From the NCBI GenBank assembly GCA_037127255.1, contig JBANSL010000010.1, positions 27,732,620-27,796,619 of the forward strand: DNA of 64,000 nucleotides, read 5' to 3'. Position 1 is the first letter of the stretch; each line of letters begins with the position of its first letter. A program made the position numbers and the translations under genes. This document shows, piece by piece, positions 10,634 to 22,385 of this stretch. The notes beneath the pieces were generated by a model. That model searched no databases and was not told the origin of the DNA. It was given only the letters and a program-made list of their open reading frames with translations. This stretch comes from Persicaria tinctoria. Lineage: Eukaryota > Streptophyta > Magnoliopsida > Caryophyllales > Polygonaceae.

Positions 10634-13600
10634 TCACGGATTGAATAATTTCCGGAACGGACCATCTTTGCGGTCTTTTGCAGCCTCAGTTAGCGCGAGG
10701 AACCTCTTAAAGCCAGTGGTGGCAGCACCTCGGCCAAGTGCGGCTGCTCTTGCAAGCACGTCTTCTCTTGAAGCAATTGCACCGGTGGTGCTTGGGCTGG
10801 GTGCGGGCGGTGGAGGTATGGGCGCAGCAGGGGATGGGGTGGCAGACACTATTATGGCCGAAGAAACAATGGCTACTGGTGGCTGTTTGACGCTTGACCC
10901 ATGTTTGTTGAAGTCGTCCAATATGGTTTGCTGGTCTGCCTTCTTCAGACCCTGCAATATCCATGTTTCCAATGTTGTCAAGGCGCAAAGAGCATCTTAG
11001 TTCAACTTCCCGCTACAATATATTATAACATACACAAGGACTATACTGGGACACTGTCACCGTCCTATGTGGGTCATCAAACCAGGTCATGACTCAAGAT
11101 CCTTTATGAATTTCTCATAGACCTTGTCTAGTAAAGTATTAAATGCAGGGTCTAAATTACAACCACCCTAGTGTATCCCAGGTTTGAGGGGTCGATCCTT
11201 TCCTCAACTACGTCGAGAGGCTTTTCCGACTGAACCAAGTATTTCCATAGGAAACAGACACATACATGCATAAACCAATCGAAAATGAAGAAAAAGAAAA
11301 CAAACACAGAAATTGATGGCCAAGGAAGAAAGAGATACAAAATAACGAGAAACTAAAATGTGGGGTCTAATTGTCTAAACATGGAATGAGTAAATGATGA
11401 AGATAAATAACAAACCTTGAGCTCGAGAATTCTTTGGAATTCCGAAGGGGTTCCCTCTGGCAGTAGAGCACGATATGTATCGGCTACAGAATCAATGGGA
11501 GAAAGTATTACCTGAAAAACAGAAACAGATGGTTTTGGAAATGAATACCATATATTCATTTACTGGTAAAAACAAAGGAAAAGAATGCCATGAAATGTAC
11601 CTTCAGTAGTGCTTCAGCTTTACTCATCTCCCGGCTAACGAACTTGGAGTAGCTAGCAGCCCCGGATTTCTGCTAAGAACACGTTAATAATTGTATTAAA
11701 CATATCAGATAGGGTGCTTATTAATGGTGCCAAAGTTCCATGAAATACTTGTTCTCAAGATCCCAAGAAATGTGACATGCAAGCAGTGAAAGGGAAAAAT
11801 TGCAAGATTTTTATAATCTCAAGGAACACAAAATCTTGCCTGATTTCCGAGGGAAGGAACCTCCAGAAGAACCGTTTTGACTGCTTGAGTATCCAAAAGC
11901 ATCTGAAATAAAATCAAAGTGTGTCATACTTGCAATATTGAAATTGAGATTGTCGCTGTACAGCGAACAATTTGCATTATTATCCCCGACAGAATTTAGA
12001 CTCAGACTGCATTTGTGCTCAGTAAAACTGATTTTAATCCACTATCACATGCTTAAGTTTGTGAAAAATTCATGAGTAGGGACACCATCACTGATATAAT
12101 AACCTCAATACAAAATGCTGACATGAATGGAAAGGGAATGATTGAATAACATCTACTAACATCATAATTAGCTGACTATGTAATGGCCATACAAATCAAC
12201 TCACTATAACTCCAAATTATTCAGAAGAAACAGACACACTAGAAGTTGGATAGAGGCACAACGCGAATTCCTTCAGTTGTGATACCAATTCCCTAATACT
12301 CATAATAGATAAGTCTTCTGATTATATATGCTTTTATAGTACACCACTTCGGTCAATTTGAGATTAATCAATCTTGTAAAAGAAGAGGGAAGAAGAGGTT
12401 ATCCTACTTGCTGGGCCCCAGTTTCTGATATCAGCTTGCACCTGAAAATGTTGAGATAGAATCGGGGACCGAGAGATGACGCCAACTGCACAAATTGAAG
12501 GGCAAGGTTAGTTAAGTATACATATGTAAACACAAGAATATGGACTTGTAAATAACAGATTATGTCATTGTTATATTTATCATATAAGTAAACAATTTGA
12601 CTTAAAAAAAGAGGAACAGACAATAGCAGAGAAAAGACCCTCTTCAGAATCACCTTGTCAAGGAAAAACTGGAAGTATATGGGAGAAAGTAGACTCCCAA
12701 GGACAGGTATACTAGTCGTGAGTATGTTGTTTATACCGTTTACATATCTGCAGCAGTCAAAATCACCAAATTCAACATAGTTAGTAAATATAGAAATAAT
12801 GGCAATACATCATCATAAAAACTAAAATTAACATACGCTGACTGGTCACCAACACTTTCAAGTGTGGCCCATGGAACGCGAGTCATTGCAGCCATTTCAG
12901 CATCAAATTTTGTTTCCAGGCCTTGTACTAGTGTAATCAAAGCTTTGGTTATAACTGCAGAAAACTCATCCTGCAACATCGCACAATTCATATAGATGAA
13001 GGAAAGTGATGAATCTCAAAATATATCCACTTTCTGTTAAGCAAGAATATACCTGCACTTCTGACATATCTACTTGCTCGGCGAATTGAGGATCAATTAT
13101 TTTCAATATGTTTTCAGCCAATTCACCGCTCTGCCAATAGCAATGGAAGCAAGTAACTAGACCAAACTTTCACTTTATATACTCAACAGATATACTAAGA
13201 TATTGAGTTACAACATAAAACCAGGGCAACTGCAACAAAATGTAATCGATGAATTCATGCAGTAAATACAAAGAATATGTCCAACAGCACTCACCGTCTT
13301 ATGACAGTACTCAGCTGTGTTCACAATGTAACATATTACCCTTTCATCTCTTTCAGATGTCTGCTCAACAGAAGCAAATATATGAGTTAAAACACGTCCA
13401 ACAAACTGGAAAAGCAAGAAGTAACCCTAGAAACATATATAGGATGAACCTTTATCTGTCCATCCATTCCTGTAGCAGCAGCAACAATTCCTGTGCCACC
13501 CTTTGGCAGCTTGGCAAACAGTTTTGTAGCATATGCCTTGAGTATTTTTTGGAAGACCTGTCAGTGCATAGGAAAGCTACCACGATTAACTCTTGAAAAT

Positions 13601-16600
13601 AGATAAGTTCTGAAATATTAAAAGTGCAGGATAAGTTTTATTAAGGCTTATATTAAATTACTCCGATAATTAATAAGTTCTGAATTTCTGATGATCTCAA
13701 CAGAAAGAAAGGATCAAGGAATTTCAACTCAACAAATGATTATGCTTTATGATAAGTATTCATGGTTCACCTTCAACAAATTGAATAAGGTTTGGTTCTT
13801 TGTCAAAGCGCTGCATCGCTTTAAGCTTCGTCTGATAATCAAGAAGACCTGTGAAGCATCGCTTTAGTTGAAGGATTGAAGCGAAAGAACTTTATGGAAT
13901 ATTCCAATATAAAATTTGTTTTTCCAGACATGAAAATAACTACACATATGACCGAACTAGTCATGAAATTGATTTCACAAATAAATTACAAGTACAAACA
14001 ACGTTTTAGGCTCTCCCAGTGTGGGAAAATTGGGTGCAAGAAACATTGCCATCCACCTACGATTTTCTGGAAATGGTAAATAATAGTTCATTCCTTGAAG
14101 TGAACCCAATAGATAGTACTCCAGGTTCATCCAACTGGCAATCACCAACCCTCAGCTGGAATGTCTCCAACATAATCATAAAGAAAATCTCTAGTCTTGT
14201 CATCACATTCCCAGCAGCAGCTGAAAATTGTATTTGCACAATATTTGCATCATGAACTAATGATATTACTCACAGTTGCTCAATCAACCATTTATTTGGC
14301 CACAAAACTTTCCAGTTCTCCATCACCTTCCCAAATAGATTCAAGTTTTTACAATAGAAATTTCCACAGGTGTTTTAGAACCATAAGAAAGGGTTAGCTA
14401 CCAAATAAACAACAAGGGGATCAAGAAATTTGAACAATCACAAATTTTTGTAGCAGAAAGAAAAGAACAACTACCTGCATACTGCTTGATAAAATATTTG
14501 TCTGACTTCCCTCATCTGTCTCCCATGTTTCTTCCTAAAGAAGAGGAAATGAAGAAGAGATGTCCAGGTTGTGGTGGTTAAGAAAATGCAAGATGCACAT
14601 GGAATAAATATCAGCCTTGATGGGAATAAACATTTCATCTACCTGAACAAGTTTCTCAAGATTCTCCATCAGTGTTTTTTCTTCCAGCTCAACATATACT
14701 GCCAAGTGGGGCTCGAAGCATGAAGAAATGATACCACGGAAATTAAACTGCACAATGATTGTAAATAGAAGGTATCAGGCTAGAGAACATCCTGACCAAA
14801 CTGGAAATCATGACTGAACAACCCCCCACCCCCCGGCGAAAAGGGAGAAGATATGCCCAATGCAAAATGTTCATAATAATGAAGCTGCAAAAAAATAGAT
14901 GCGAGAGACCAACTTGAAAAGAGTGAAATTACAGTCTACATGCCCAGCGAAGACACATGATTATCGATTCCATATAGAAACTACTCGATGAAATAGTCAT
15001 CACCTCAAATTGACAAGCATACAAAAAATCAAAGAGAGTAAAACTTCAGCTTATGAAAAATTACCCCAGCTCCTGGTACTGAATAATCTTTATGCCCAAC
15101 ATTCTCCTGAAAATCACCAACCAAATTAGCCACAGTAAAGCATGAACGAGCTTTACCAGGGAGAAGAAACCAGATGTTAGTGTAAAGTGTATACCTCATT
15201 ACCACTCCCTTGGTGTGCAGCAAGCTTCTTCTCATATTTCCTTTTAATATCCAATACAGCCTGACTCTTTCCCTCGGCCTTCTCAGAATCTTCAGCATCG
15301 GTTCTGATTTCCTTGTTTTGAGCACTTCCCCCAAACTTTTCGGCTAATTCCTCTTCAAATTCCAGTGTCCGTTGCAGAGCCTAGGGACATTAAATTTAAA
15401 ACAAGCATGATATATATATAGCCAAAGTGCAACATCAGTATGTTTAGGCAAATAACAATAACGTATAATCACTAGATCATACTATCATAGTTACATAGAA
15501 CTATTATTTAAAAAAAAAGTCAGGAAATGAATTAGACAGATAAACAAACTAATCGTTTTGGAATACAAGAAGAACCTTACTCTTGACTCAATAAAGTTGT
15601 TACTGACCTTTTTCAATCTCCCTATTCCACTATCAGTTAAGGACATCCAGATTATCTTTTTTATTTATTTTAGAGAATAAAAGCAGTAGCTAAAACACAA
15701 TAGCCTAGGTTTGACCAGCAAAGATAAGTAGTTTATTTATACAATTACATGTGGTGAAACTTGAAAGGGATAAAATAGAAACAAAAATAACGTGACAGCG
15801 ACATGAATAGAAACAGGTAATAAAAGCTTACAAGTAATAAAGTTGCAACGTCTGGCTTTTCTTTCAAACTATCAAGGATCTCAATAAGCTGTGCCCTGAA
15901 ATGCAAATCACCCCATAAAAACATATAAGCCAGAATGTAACCCACAACCATCAATGTGTCTAGGAAGTACATCCATTTGCAAGACTAGAAAAATCATAGG
16001 TGAATGCAAAGAGTTGGGACTTTCAGGATGAAGCCTGCTTACAAAGACGTTTTTATAGCTACCTCTGCAGATACTATTTTCTGCATATTCCCACTGTTAA
16101 TATTTAGGGTTTAGTTTATTTTCAGGACTTCCCTATTACCTACAGTGTACTTGTTAGCCGGTGATAGCAGTTGCCCTTTGAAGGAAATTAAGTATTTACA
16201 TTGCAGTTTCAATAAGCTGTTATGTTTGTATTTTGGAATTGAATATCAGAAAATGTGAGAGCTTAGCCTCTTTCCAGATGTGTGCAAGAGTCTTTCAACA
16301 ACCCCCCTTTACTGAATTCTAGATTCTTGTTCTTAGTTAATTTACTGTTTTTTGAGTTTATTTAAGTTAGTCGTTCAGATTTTGGAATTTAGTTCAATAA
16401 GTTGATACTTTTTTTTTTCCTTCGTAAACTACAATTCCACCCATTTCTATCAGACTTCCCTAGTGCAAGGAATGGGAAAAGGTTTAGCACACCCATGTCC
16501 ATGTATGTATAGCCTGTACACATTTTCCAAACATTTTTATAATAATAGAAAACTAAGAACTTTGGATGATAAGTTTCACACATTTTACTTTTGTTTCAGG

Positions 16601-19600
16601 GGAACGAAAGAGTGTCAAAATTTGTTTGAAGAGCCATCAAATACAGTTTCTCAAAAATAACTACAGTAAGAAGTGATAAGCACGGCCCAAAAATATGCTA
16701 GAAACATACAATTGATGAAAATGTGAAAAAAAAAATCCAACAGAATGGTCAAGTGGAGGCTAGAAGTCGAACCTTGTGAGTTTGCAGAACTGGATGCAGA
16801 GTAAATAAGGGACATGCCATGAAGGAGGAAAGATTTTCCATATCTCCTCGTTTGTTCTTAGTCGACGCTTGATCCATGCATATCTTCTTTCCGTCTTGTC
16901 CAGCTTTGCCAATTCTAAATAAGCAATCAAAGTAAATATTATAATTAAGTTCATTACATGGACTTGTTGCAAACATATCGACACAGGAAAGACTGTGAAT
17001 GGATGAAATATACCAGCTCCTTCAAAGATCTGTCTATAGGAAGTAAGCTCCCTGTTGCAAAAAGTTTTTACCAACTCTTCGCGCACAGAAGGTTCTAAAG
17101 CGTCAACAACTAAACAAGCATCTGAAAGTTGCTGAAGTAAATTAGCTTCCTCGGTTTCCTTTCCAGTGCCTAAGCTGAGATAGCATTTAATCAAGAATAT
17201 GATAAATAAAAAACCAATGTTTTTAGAGAGTGCACAATATGAAATGCTAGCTGACAAGTGCATCACAAAAAAATTGAAAATTTTGTAAACATTACAATTA
17301 AGAAAACATTGATGTCTGACTTTGACAAAATGTCAGCACGACAATATGTAATAGAAATTAAATACAATTTATTGATGTTAAATAATTGTGAGTAAGTATG
17401 ACAATTTGTCATTTAAATTAAATATTAACAAAATAACTTATTACTGTCATTGATGAATATAACATATGGTCCTTTGAGGATTCACCCGACCAACTAGGCT
17501 TCAATTGGCAACACACTCTTTATCCATCATATTATGTGCAGAAATAAGTGCTAAATCAACAAAAATAAGTACCTTATAAATAATAATAATACATTGAACC
17601 AAACAAATACTAAATCTTAGACCTGGTCAAGCGAGTAAGTTGACATGTTGTGGTGAAATTTTACCTTGAAAAGTCTGAGAAAACATGAGATTTGAGAATT
17701 TGCTTAATATTCTTAAACTTCTCTCTCAGTTCTGTTATTTTAGGCACATCCCTGTAGGCTTCAAAGTGACTAGATAATTGGTTCACTGCCTGAAATAAAT
17801 GCAAAAACAAGATTCAGAAAATGTGCAAATAAATAAGAGACTAAGCAAGATAGTTTCTCACAAAATGCGTCACATTAATTTCTCACAACCACAAAGCAAG
17901 GAAAAGAAACAACATGAGTGAATAAATTGGACAAAAAGAGATAACTGAATAGATAAGACAAAATTTTTGCTGGTGACAGTGAATCCAAAAGTTTAAGTCA
18001 CCCTACCACGTGATGGCTCTGCTACAATTAGTTAAGAAAGCAAATTCGGAGTACAATGTATGCTGGATACTAAAAAAGGGACTAGTTATGCAGTTTACGG
18101 AGGATGGTTGTGGCATAAAGGTAGCATACTAGGTTGCAATGAAAAGCAATTATCTGCCAAAAACATTATTACCTCCAACTGAGCAGCTGCCTCCTTGTAT
18201 TGCCTCTTTGAAGCCATTACCTGAAGTTGCTCCACGGCAGATACTGGCAACAAAAAGTTGACAAAAATAATATGTAACTTCTCCGAACACAATGATCTGG
18301 TACTTACACAAACAATTGTAAATGGAGCTAATAGGTGTGGAATGTTAATAGTAGATTGTGTGAAACTTCATCTGTAATGTTCCTTGTTGGTGGGATTGTA
18401 TCAATACAAGATTTTTTTTAACCCTGCAAGGCTTCAACCCTGATTATTGAGGAAGTAAACAGGTTTCTTCAAAAAAAAAAAGCATAAGATGAAAAGGAAA
18501 CCTTCTAACATGAATTACAGGAAACAGGTAAAGAAGTTTAGATCTATATTTTTACCTGTTAGATATTATTTTTGAATAAGAAACTGCACTTAAAAGTGAA
18601 AGTGGAAATAAGGAAGAGAAAGGACAATTATACCCAGCATAGTGAGGCGATGAAGAGCAGTAATGGTGGTGGTTATGTGCTTCTTTGCGAAATCTAGCTT
18701 CTTAATGTCACGACAAATTTCCTGAACCATGGTTTCACTTTGCTCAGCCTTTGTCTTTATTTCCCGGATCTTATACATAAGCTCCTGTATTCATGTAATG
18801 GATTAGAAAAAACAAGGAAAAATTTTGACAAAAATTGGGTCTAAAGTTAAAAAAGGACCAGCAGTGTTTTGTATGGAAAATGAAGATAAGGATAACAGAT
18901 ACAAACCTCCACTGCGCCTGTAGCAGCAGCTAGATCTTCTTTAGCTTTTGTGCCTGAATTACTCTAAATTACATAGGTTAGTGAAGAAGAGTCGCTGTTG
19001 AAAAAGAAAAGCATCCATTAAGGATTTTAAATGTCACAATCAACATAATCATGACAAATAAAGCTATTCCTTGCTATAAATCGTGAACACTACTCGCATC
19101 AAAATAGATAAAACTATAGAAATGATTAAGCACACTAGATATTTCTATTATCATCCTTATCCTATCCACATATTTTCACTTAATCCTAAGTACCTCTCTA
19201 GAATATTCCTTGGCTTTAAGGGATAAGCTTTTGTCATCTATAAATAGCTAGAGGAGCCATTTTATAAGACATCTTTTGGGTGTGAGATTCTTGCACTTCA
19301 ACTTCAAAGATCATCCGACCCTATAATTTGGCATCCAGAGATGGCAAATACCCTAATTTCTTCATCCCTCCCTGCCAATCTTCCAAACTCACCAACCACA
19401 ACCATTACTGACCCCTTCCTGGATGCCATGATCCAACGATTAGCAAAGATTGACTCCTACTTAGAGCAAGGTCTAGATGTGCTGACCAACGAAGTAGCAG
19501 CCCTTAAGATGCACTTCAGATTGCCATCCATTAACTAGCATTCATCATCTTCTCCTAGTCCTCAGTCCAAGGAAGAAAACATAATAGTTACACAGGATAA

Positions 19601-20361
19601 GGATGAGGCTTAGAAGATGTCTAGAAGCTATTAGATACTTAAAGAGGATGACATGTAACTTCTTAAATTTCTTGCTATAGTAAGTATGCAAGGGCTAGCT
19701 TGGTTCTGTATCAAACTAATGTCGTTGCAAAAGTAAGATGATAAGAAGATAAAACTATAATGTGTTGAGTAATTTTCCCTCTTTTGTTCTTTGCATTTGG
19801 AAATGGGGAAAAAGAAGAAGTTCAGAAGCATTAACCTTAGCTTCCTCGATTCAATTTCAACATTCAAATCAGCCAGTTTTCTAAGTTGCTTGTGGAAACA
19901 AATTAAAAATAGCTATCTAAGTTTCACATAAAAAATTTAACATTCTCAACGAACAACAAGCATTCATCCTACTGAACAATAACATATGCCTACTGGAATC
20001 TCAATTGCAGCAAAGACCAACGAAGTACTACCTGCTGGCGAACAGCTGCTAATATCGAAGCATCAACCCTTCTGATCTCATTGTGTACCTTTTGCATGAG
20101 TGGCTCAACGCCAGACAAAGATTCCTCTGTATTTAGCCGCATTATTAGTGGAAATTCAAAAAGAAAACTTAAAAAATGAAGCATCTCTGATGTCCGATGT
20201 ATGTATAAGCTACTAACAACAAGACTGCAGCTAACAATACATCATCTGACATTTCTTTCATTTTTTTTATTGTGTTAGTTCGGGAAGGAAGGTGGTGAAG
20301 GGATAATGCAACCTGTGGGGAACATCTTGTTGATGTACTCCATAGCACTTGACTTGTCCAT
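10634..20361 (-). CDS. VPS53: VPS53, subunit of GARP/EARP vesicle tethering complexes
   Basis: VPS53 is a large subunit of the GARP complex (with VPS51, 52 and 54), which tethers endosome-derived vesicles at the trans-Golgi, and of the related EARP complex. I traced 24 exons: 20361-20313, 20126-20032, 18963-18907, 18784-18634, 18243-18173, 17789-17665, 17174-17014, 16914-16773, 15895-15832, 15380-15195, 15106-15065, 14747-14643, 14534-14475, 13848-13771, 13557-13450, 13360-13295, 13130-13053, 12970-12837, 12747-12654, 12485-12408, 11902-11840, 11669-11601, 11511-11416, 10951-10634. They sum to 2490 nt, 829 codons plus stop, uninterrupted, about the usual plant length. The start is [15 protein letters not shown]. 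The N-terminal half is coiled-coil ([16 protein letters not shown]). Later landmarks are [27 protein letters not shown] and the C-terminal [14 protein letters not shown]. All introns are GT-AG except the one after exon 21, which starts GC (11839-11838). This is the one clearly intact host gene of the window. Confidence 0.96.
19210..19560 (+). mobile_element. LTR-retrotransposon remnant in VPS53 intron 2
   Basis: VPS53 intron 2 (18964-20031) holds a plus-strand segment with a TATA-like CTATAAATAG near 19240. A primer-binding-like TTTGGCATCCAGAG lies near 19328. A short frame at 19341-19538 ([11 protein letters not shown]...) looks like the first residues of a gypsy gag ([15 protein letters not shown]). 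No second LTR or pol is present. I read it as the stump of an old insertion; it lies opposite in orientation to VPS53 and does not disturb the exons. Confidence 0.45.
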
Positions 20362-20780
20362 TGCTCGTAGATCCGACCACTGTAGTTGGATTCGTGGTAC
20401 GCCCTATCGTTTTCCGTTACGGGAACGTCGAACCGAAATCGTTCGGAAACTCGAATCAGATCGATGATGGCAGCGAACCCAATCGGCGGGGCGAGAAGAA
20501 AATAAAGAACAGGTGAAGAACAGAGATCTAGGGAGAGGGAGAATGGTGCCGGAAACAATGGATAGGCACCAAACGAGATCGAGATGATCTGGAAATGGAG
20601 ATTCTCAAGTTCAGAGATCAATCGATTTAGAATGATCGATCTGGTTACGGGAGAGAGAGAGAAAATAACAAGAGAATAGAGATGTTATTAGATTAGATTT
20701 GGGATATTTTTTTTACTGTACAAAAGGGTTTCATACTTTCATAGGTTTGGACCAACCGGATTAAGGAAATAAACAACCAC
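20362..20780 (-). promoter_or_regulatory. VPS53 5' untranslated region and promoter side
   Basis: The sequence upstream of the VPS53 start codon contains a GA-rich leader (about 20520-20675, GAGAGAGAGA). It has no competing start codon that extends the reading frame. Such GA-rich leaders are common in plant 5' UTRs. No definite TATA box was seen. The repeat structure that begins near 20783 sets an upper limit on undisturbed promoter sequence of about 400 bp. Confidence 0.5.
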
Positions 20781-20782
20781 AT

Positions 20783-21166
20783 ATGGATGCACCTCTAATC
20801 TACTCAACCCTTGCGGACTGAGCTACACAACGAGTTGCGGATCTTTCCGGACATCGTGTCAAACACGTCCTAAAAGACCCTTGACAAAACGTCCGTAGGA
20901 TATTACGCAACCCCTTACGGACCGAGCTACACAACGAGTTGCGGACCTCCCCGGACATCGTGTCAAACACGCCCTAAAAGTCTCTCGACAAAACGTCCGC
21001 AAGATATCACGGAGAGAGGTCCGCGTTAGGATGCAGACTAATTATGAAATGTAACCTCATGCGGACTAGAACGTTCTTTGGCACAACATCCAAAGTAGTT
21101 CGCAACTCGTAGCGTAGCTCGGTCCGCAAGGGGTTACGTAGATTAGTGGTGTATCCGATAAAAATT
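20783..21166. repeat. Inverted-repeat element with an internal 105-bp tandem duplication
   Basis: Two tandem copies of a unit of about 105 bp (20810-20913 and 20914-21020) share ACGAGTTGCGGA, CGGACATCGTGTCAAACACG and GACAAAACGTCCG. The right side (about 21098-21160) carries the first part of the unit in inverted orientation (CGCAACTCGTAGCGTAGCTCGGTCCGCAAGGGG), so the whole forms imperfect terminal inverted repeats of roughly 55-60 bp. It is probably a small non-autonomous DNA transposon; a target duplication was not identified. Confidence 0.55.
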
Positions 21167-22041
21167 ACCGGTGTATTTGCATCAATACGAGTGAGATCCT
21201 TGACCTCAAGAATCTACTTAGGTTGTGTTTTTCGATGGGAAGATTTTTAGAGCGGAGATTATTTTTAGGTGGAGAGGATGGGGATTATTTGTAAGAATTA
21301 TTTTTAGTAGAGAGGATGATTTTTTTTCATAGTAAATAACATCGCAAGTGTTTGAGTGATATGCGATTTTTTAAGAGTATTTGATAAAATGACATTTTTA
21401 CCCCCACAAATTAGGGAATGAGAACATAGAAGATTGTAATCAAATCGGTCCTCTCCATTTACTGGAGTTATACTTATAACCATGAATGAATTAATAGCAA
21501 CTTCCCCCCACTTCTTGTCAAACAATTGTTCATTATAGCAGTGCTTCCTTATCTAAGCAATGGAGAACGTGAGAAAGGTGTCGAGTATCCATACTTGGGG
21601 GTAACATCGTTGAAGAGGAGCAACAACAACAGAAGAACAGAGCTCTAAACGCTTATGAGGGCAATGGATGAACAACAATAACCGAGGGTAAATATGTACA
21701 ACAACGCCCACCCCTATTAGTTCCATCCCCTCCACCTAGCTTTCACCGGGTGAGAATTATTGAGTTTTTCCACCCTGGTCTACCCCCTCCCCTACCAAAC
21801 ACTTCCACTCGGATCCCGAAACTAATCTCCCACCCCCTCCATCCCCAAAGTGAGCGCTAGAAAGGAGACCCTTAGGGGATGTTTACGAGGGGATTATTTT
21901 TTAGGGGATGAAGATCATTGCTAAACGTGGACGGGATGAAGATTATTTTTATAAAACAATCATGTACATGTTTGGTTGAATGGAGATTAATTTATTGTGG
22001 AATAAAGTGAAAAGACAAAAAAGTCGTTACCAATACCCTTC
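21167..22041. other. MITE-like spacer without a gene
   Basis: GGGGATTATTT and AGGGGATGAAGAT-type strings recur here (21240-21300, 21880-21970), and the opposite strand has matching CCACCCCCTCC tracts (21770-21845). This looks like one or two degenerate MITEs with weak terminal inverted repeats beginning TTAGG. Borders could not be fixed and no coding region is supported. Confidence 0.35.
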
Positions 22042-22044
22042 TTA

Positions 22045-22085
22045 GATCACCCACAATGGTGGTGTGCAAATGTGCAAATGTATAT
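22045..22085. repeat. Left terminal inverted repeat of the Harbinger element
   Basis: It begins GATCACCCACAATGGTGG and continues into TGCAAATG repeats. It pairs with 49790-49832. TTA precedes it. Confidence 0.8.
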
Positions 22086-22385
22086 TTTTTTCACACTTTT
22101 GGACTCCAATAGTTGTTTTATGAGTGTTCAAATGTATACGTTTGAGCATACAATGTGCAAATTTGAGCACAAAATTCCCCCCTCCCCCCGTGCAAAAACT
22201 TTTCCCAATTTCGGAACAGTGGAAAAAAAACTGAAAAGCACTGTTGTGCATGTACGCGCTATGTGTGTGATTAAATTTGGCATCTGTGTACTTCACCCAA
22301 GGAATGGAGAGTGGGGTTACAAAAAGTAATTGGGAAAGTGGGGCCTAGGGAGAAAAGAGTTGCTTTTTTTCTTACTTTTTAAAAT

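Noticed and set aside
10560..11000. 146-codon plus-strand frame
   Set aside because: It is antisense to the last VPS53 exon, which fits the family along its whole length.
21304..22329. Several 60-85-codon frames
   Set aside because: They fall in MITE-like or Harbinger terminal sequence and show no domain or splice structure.
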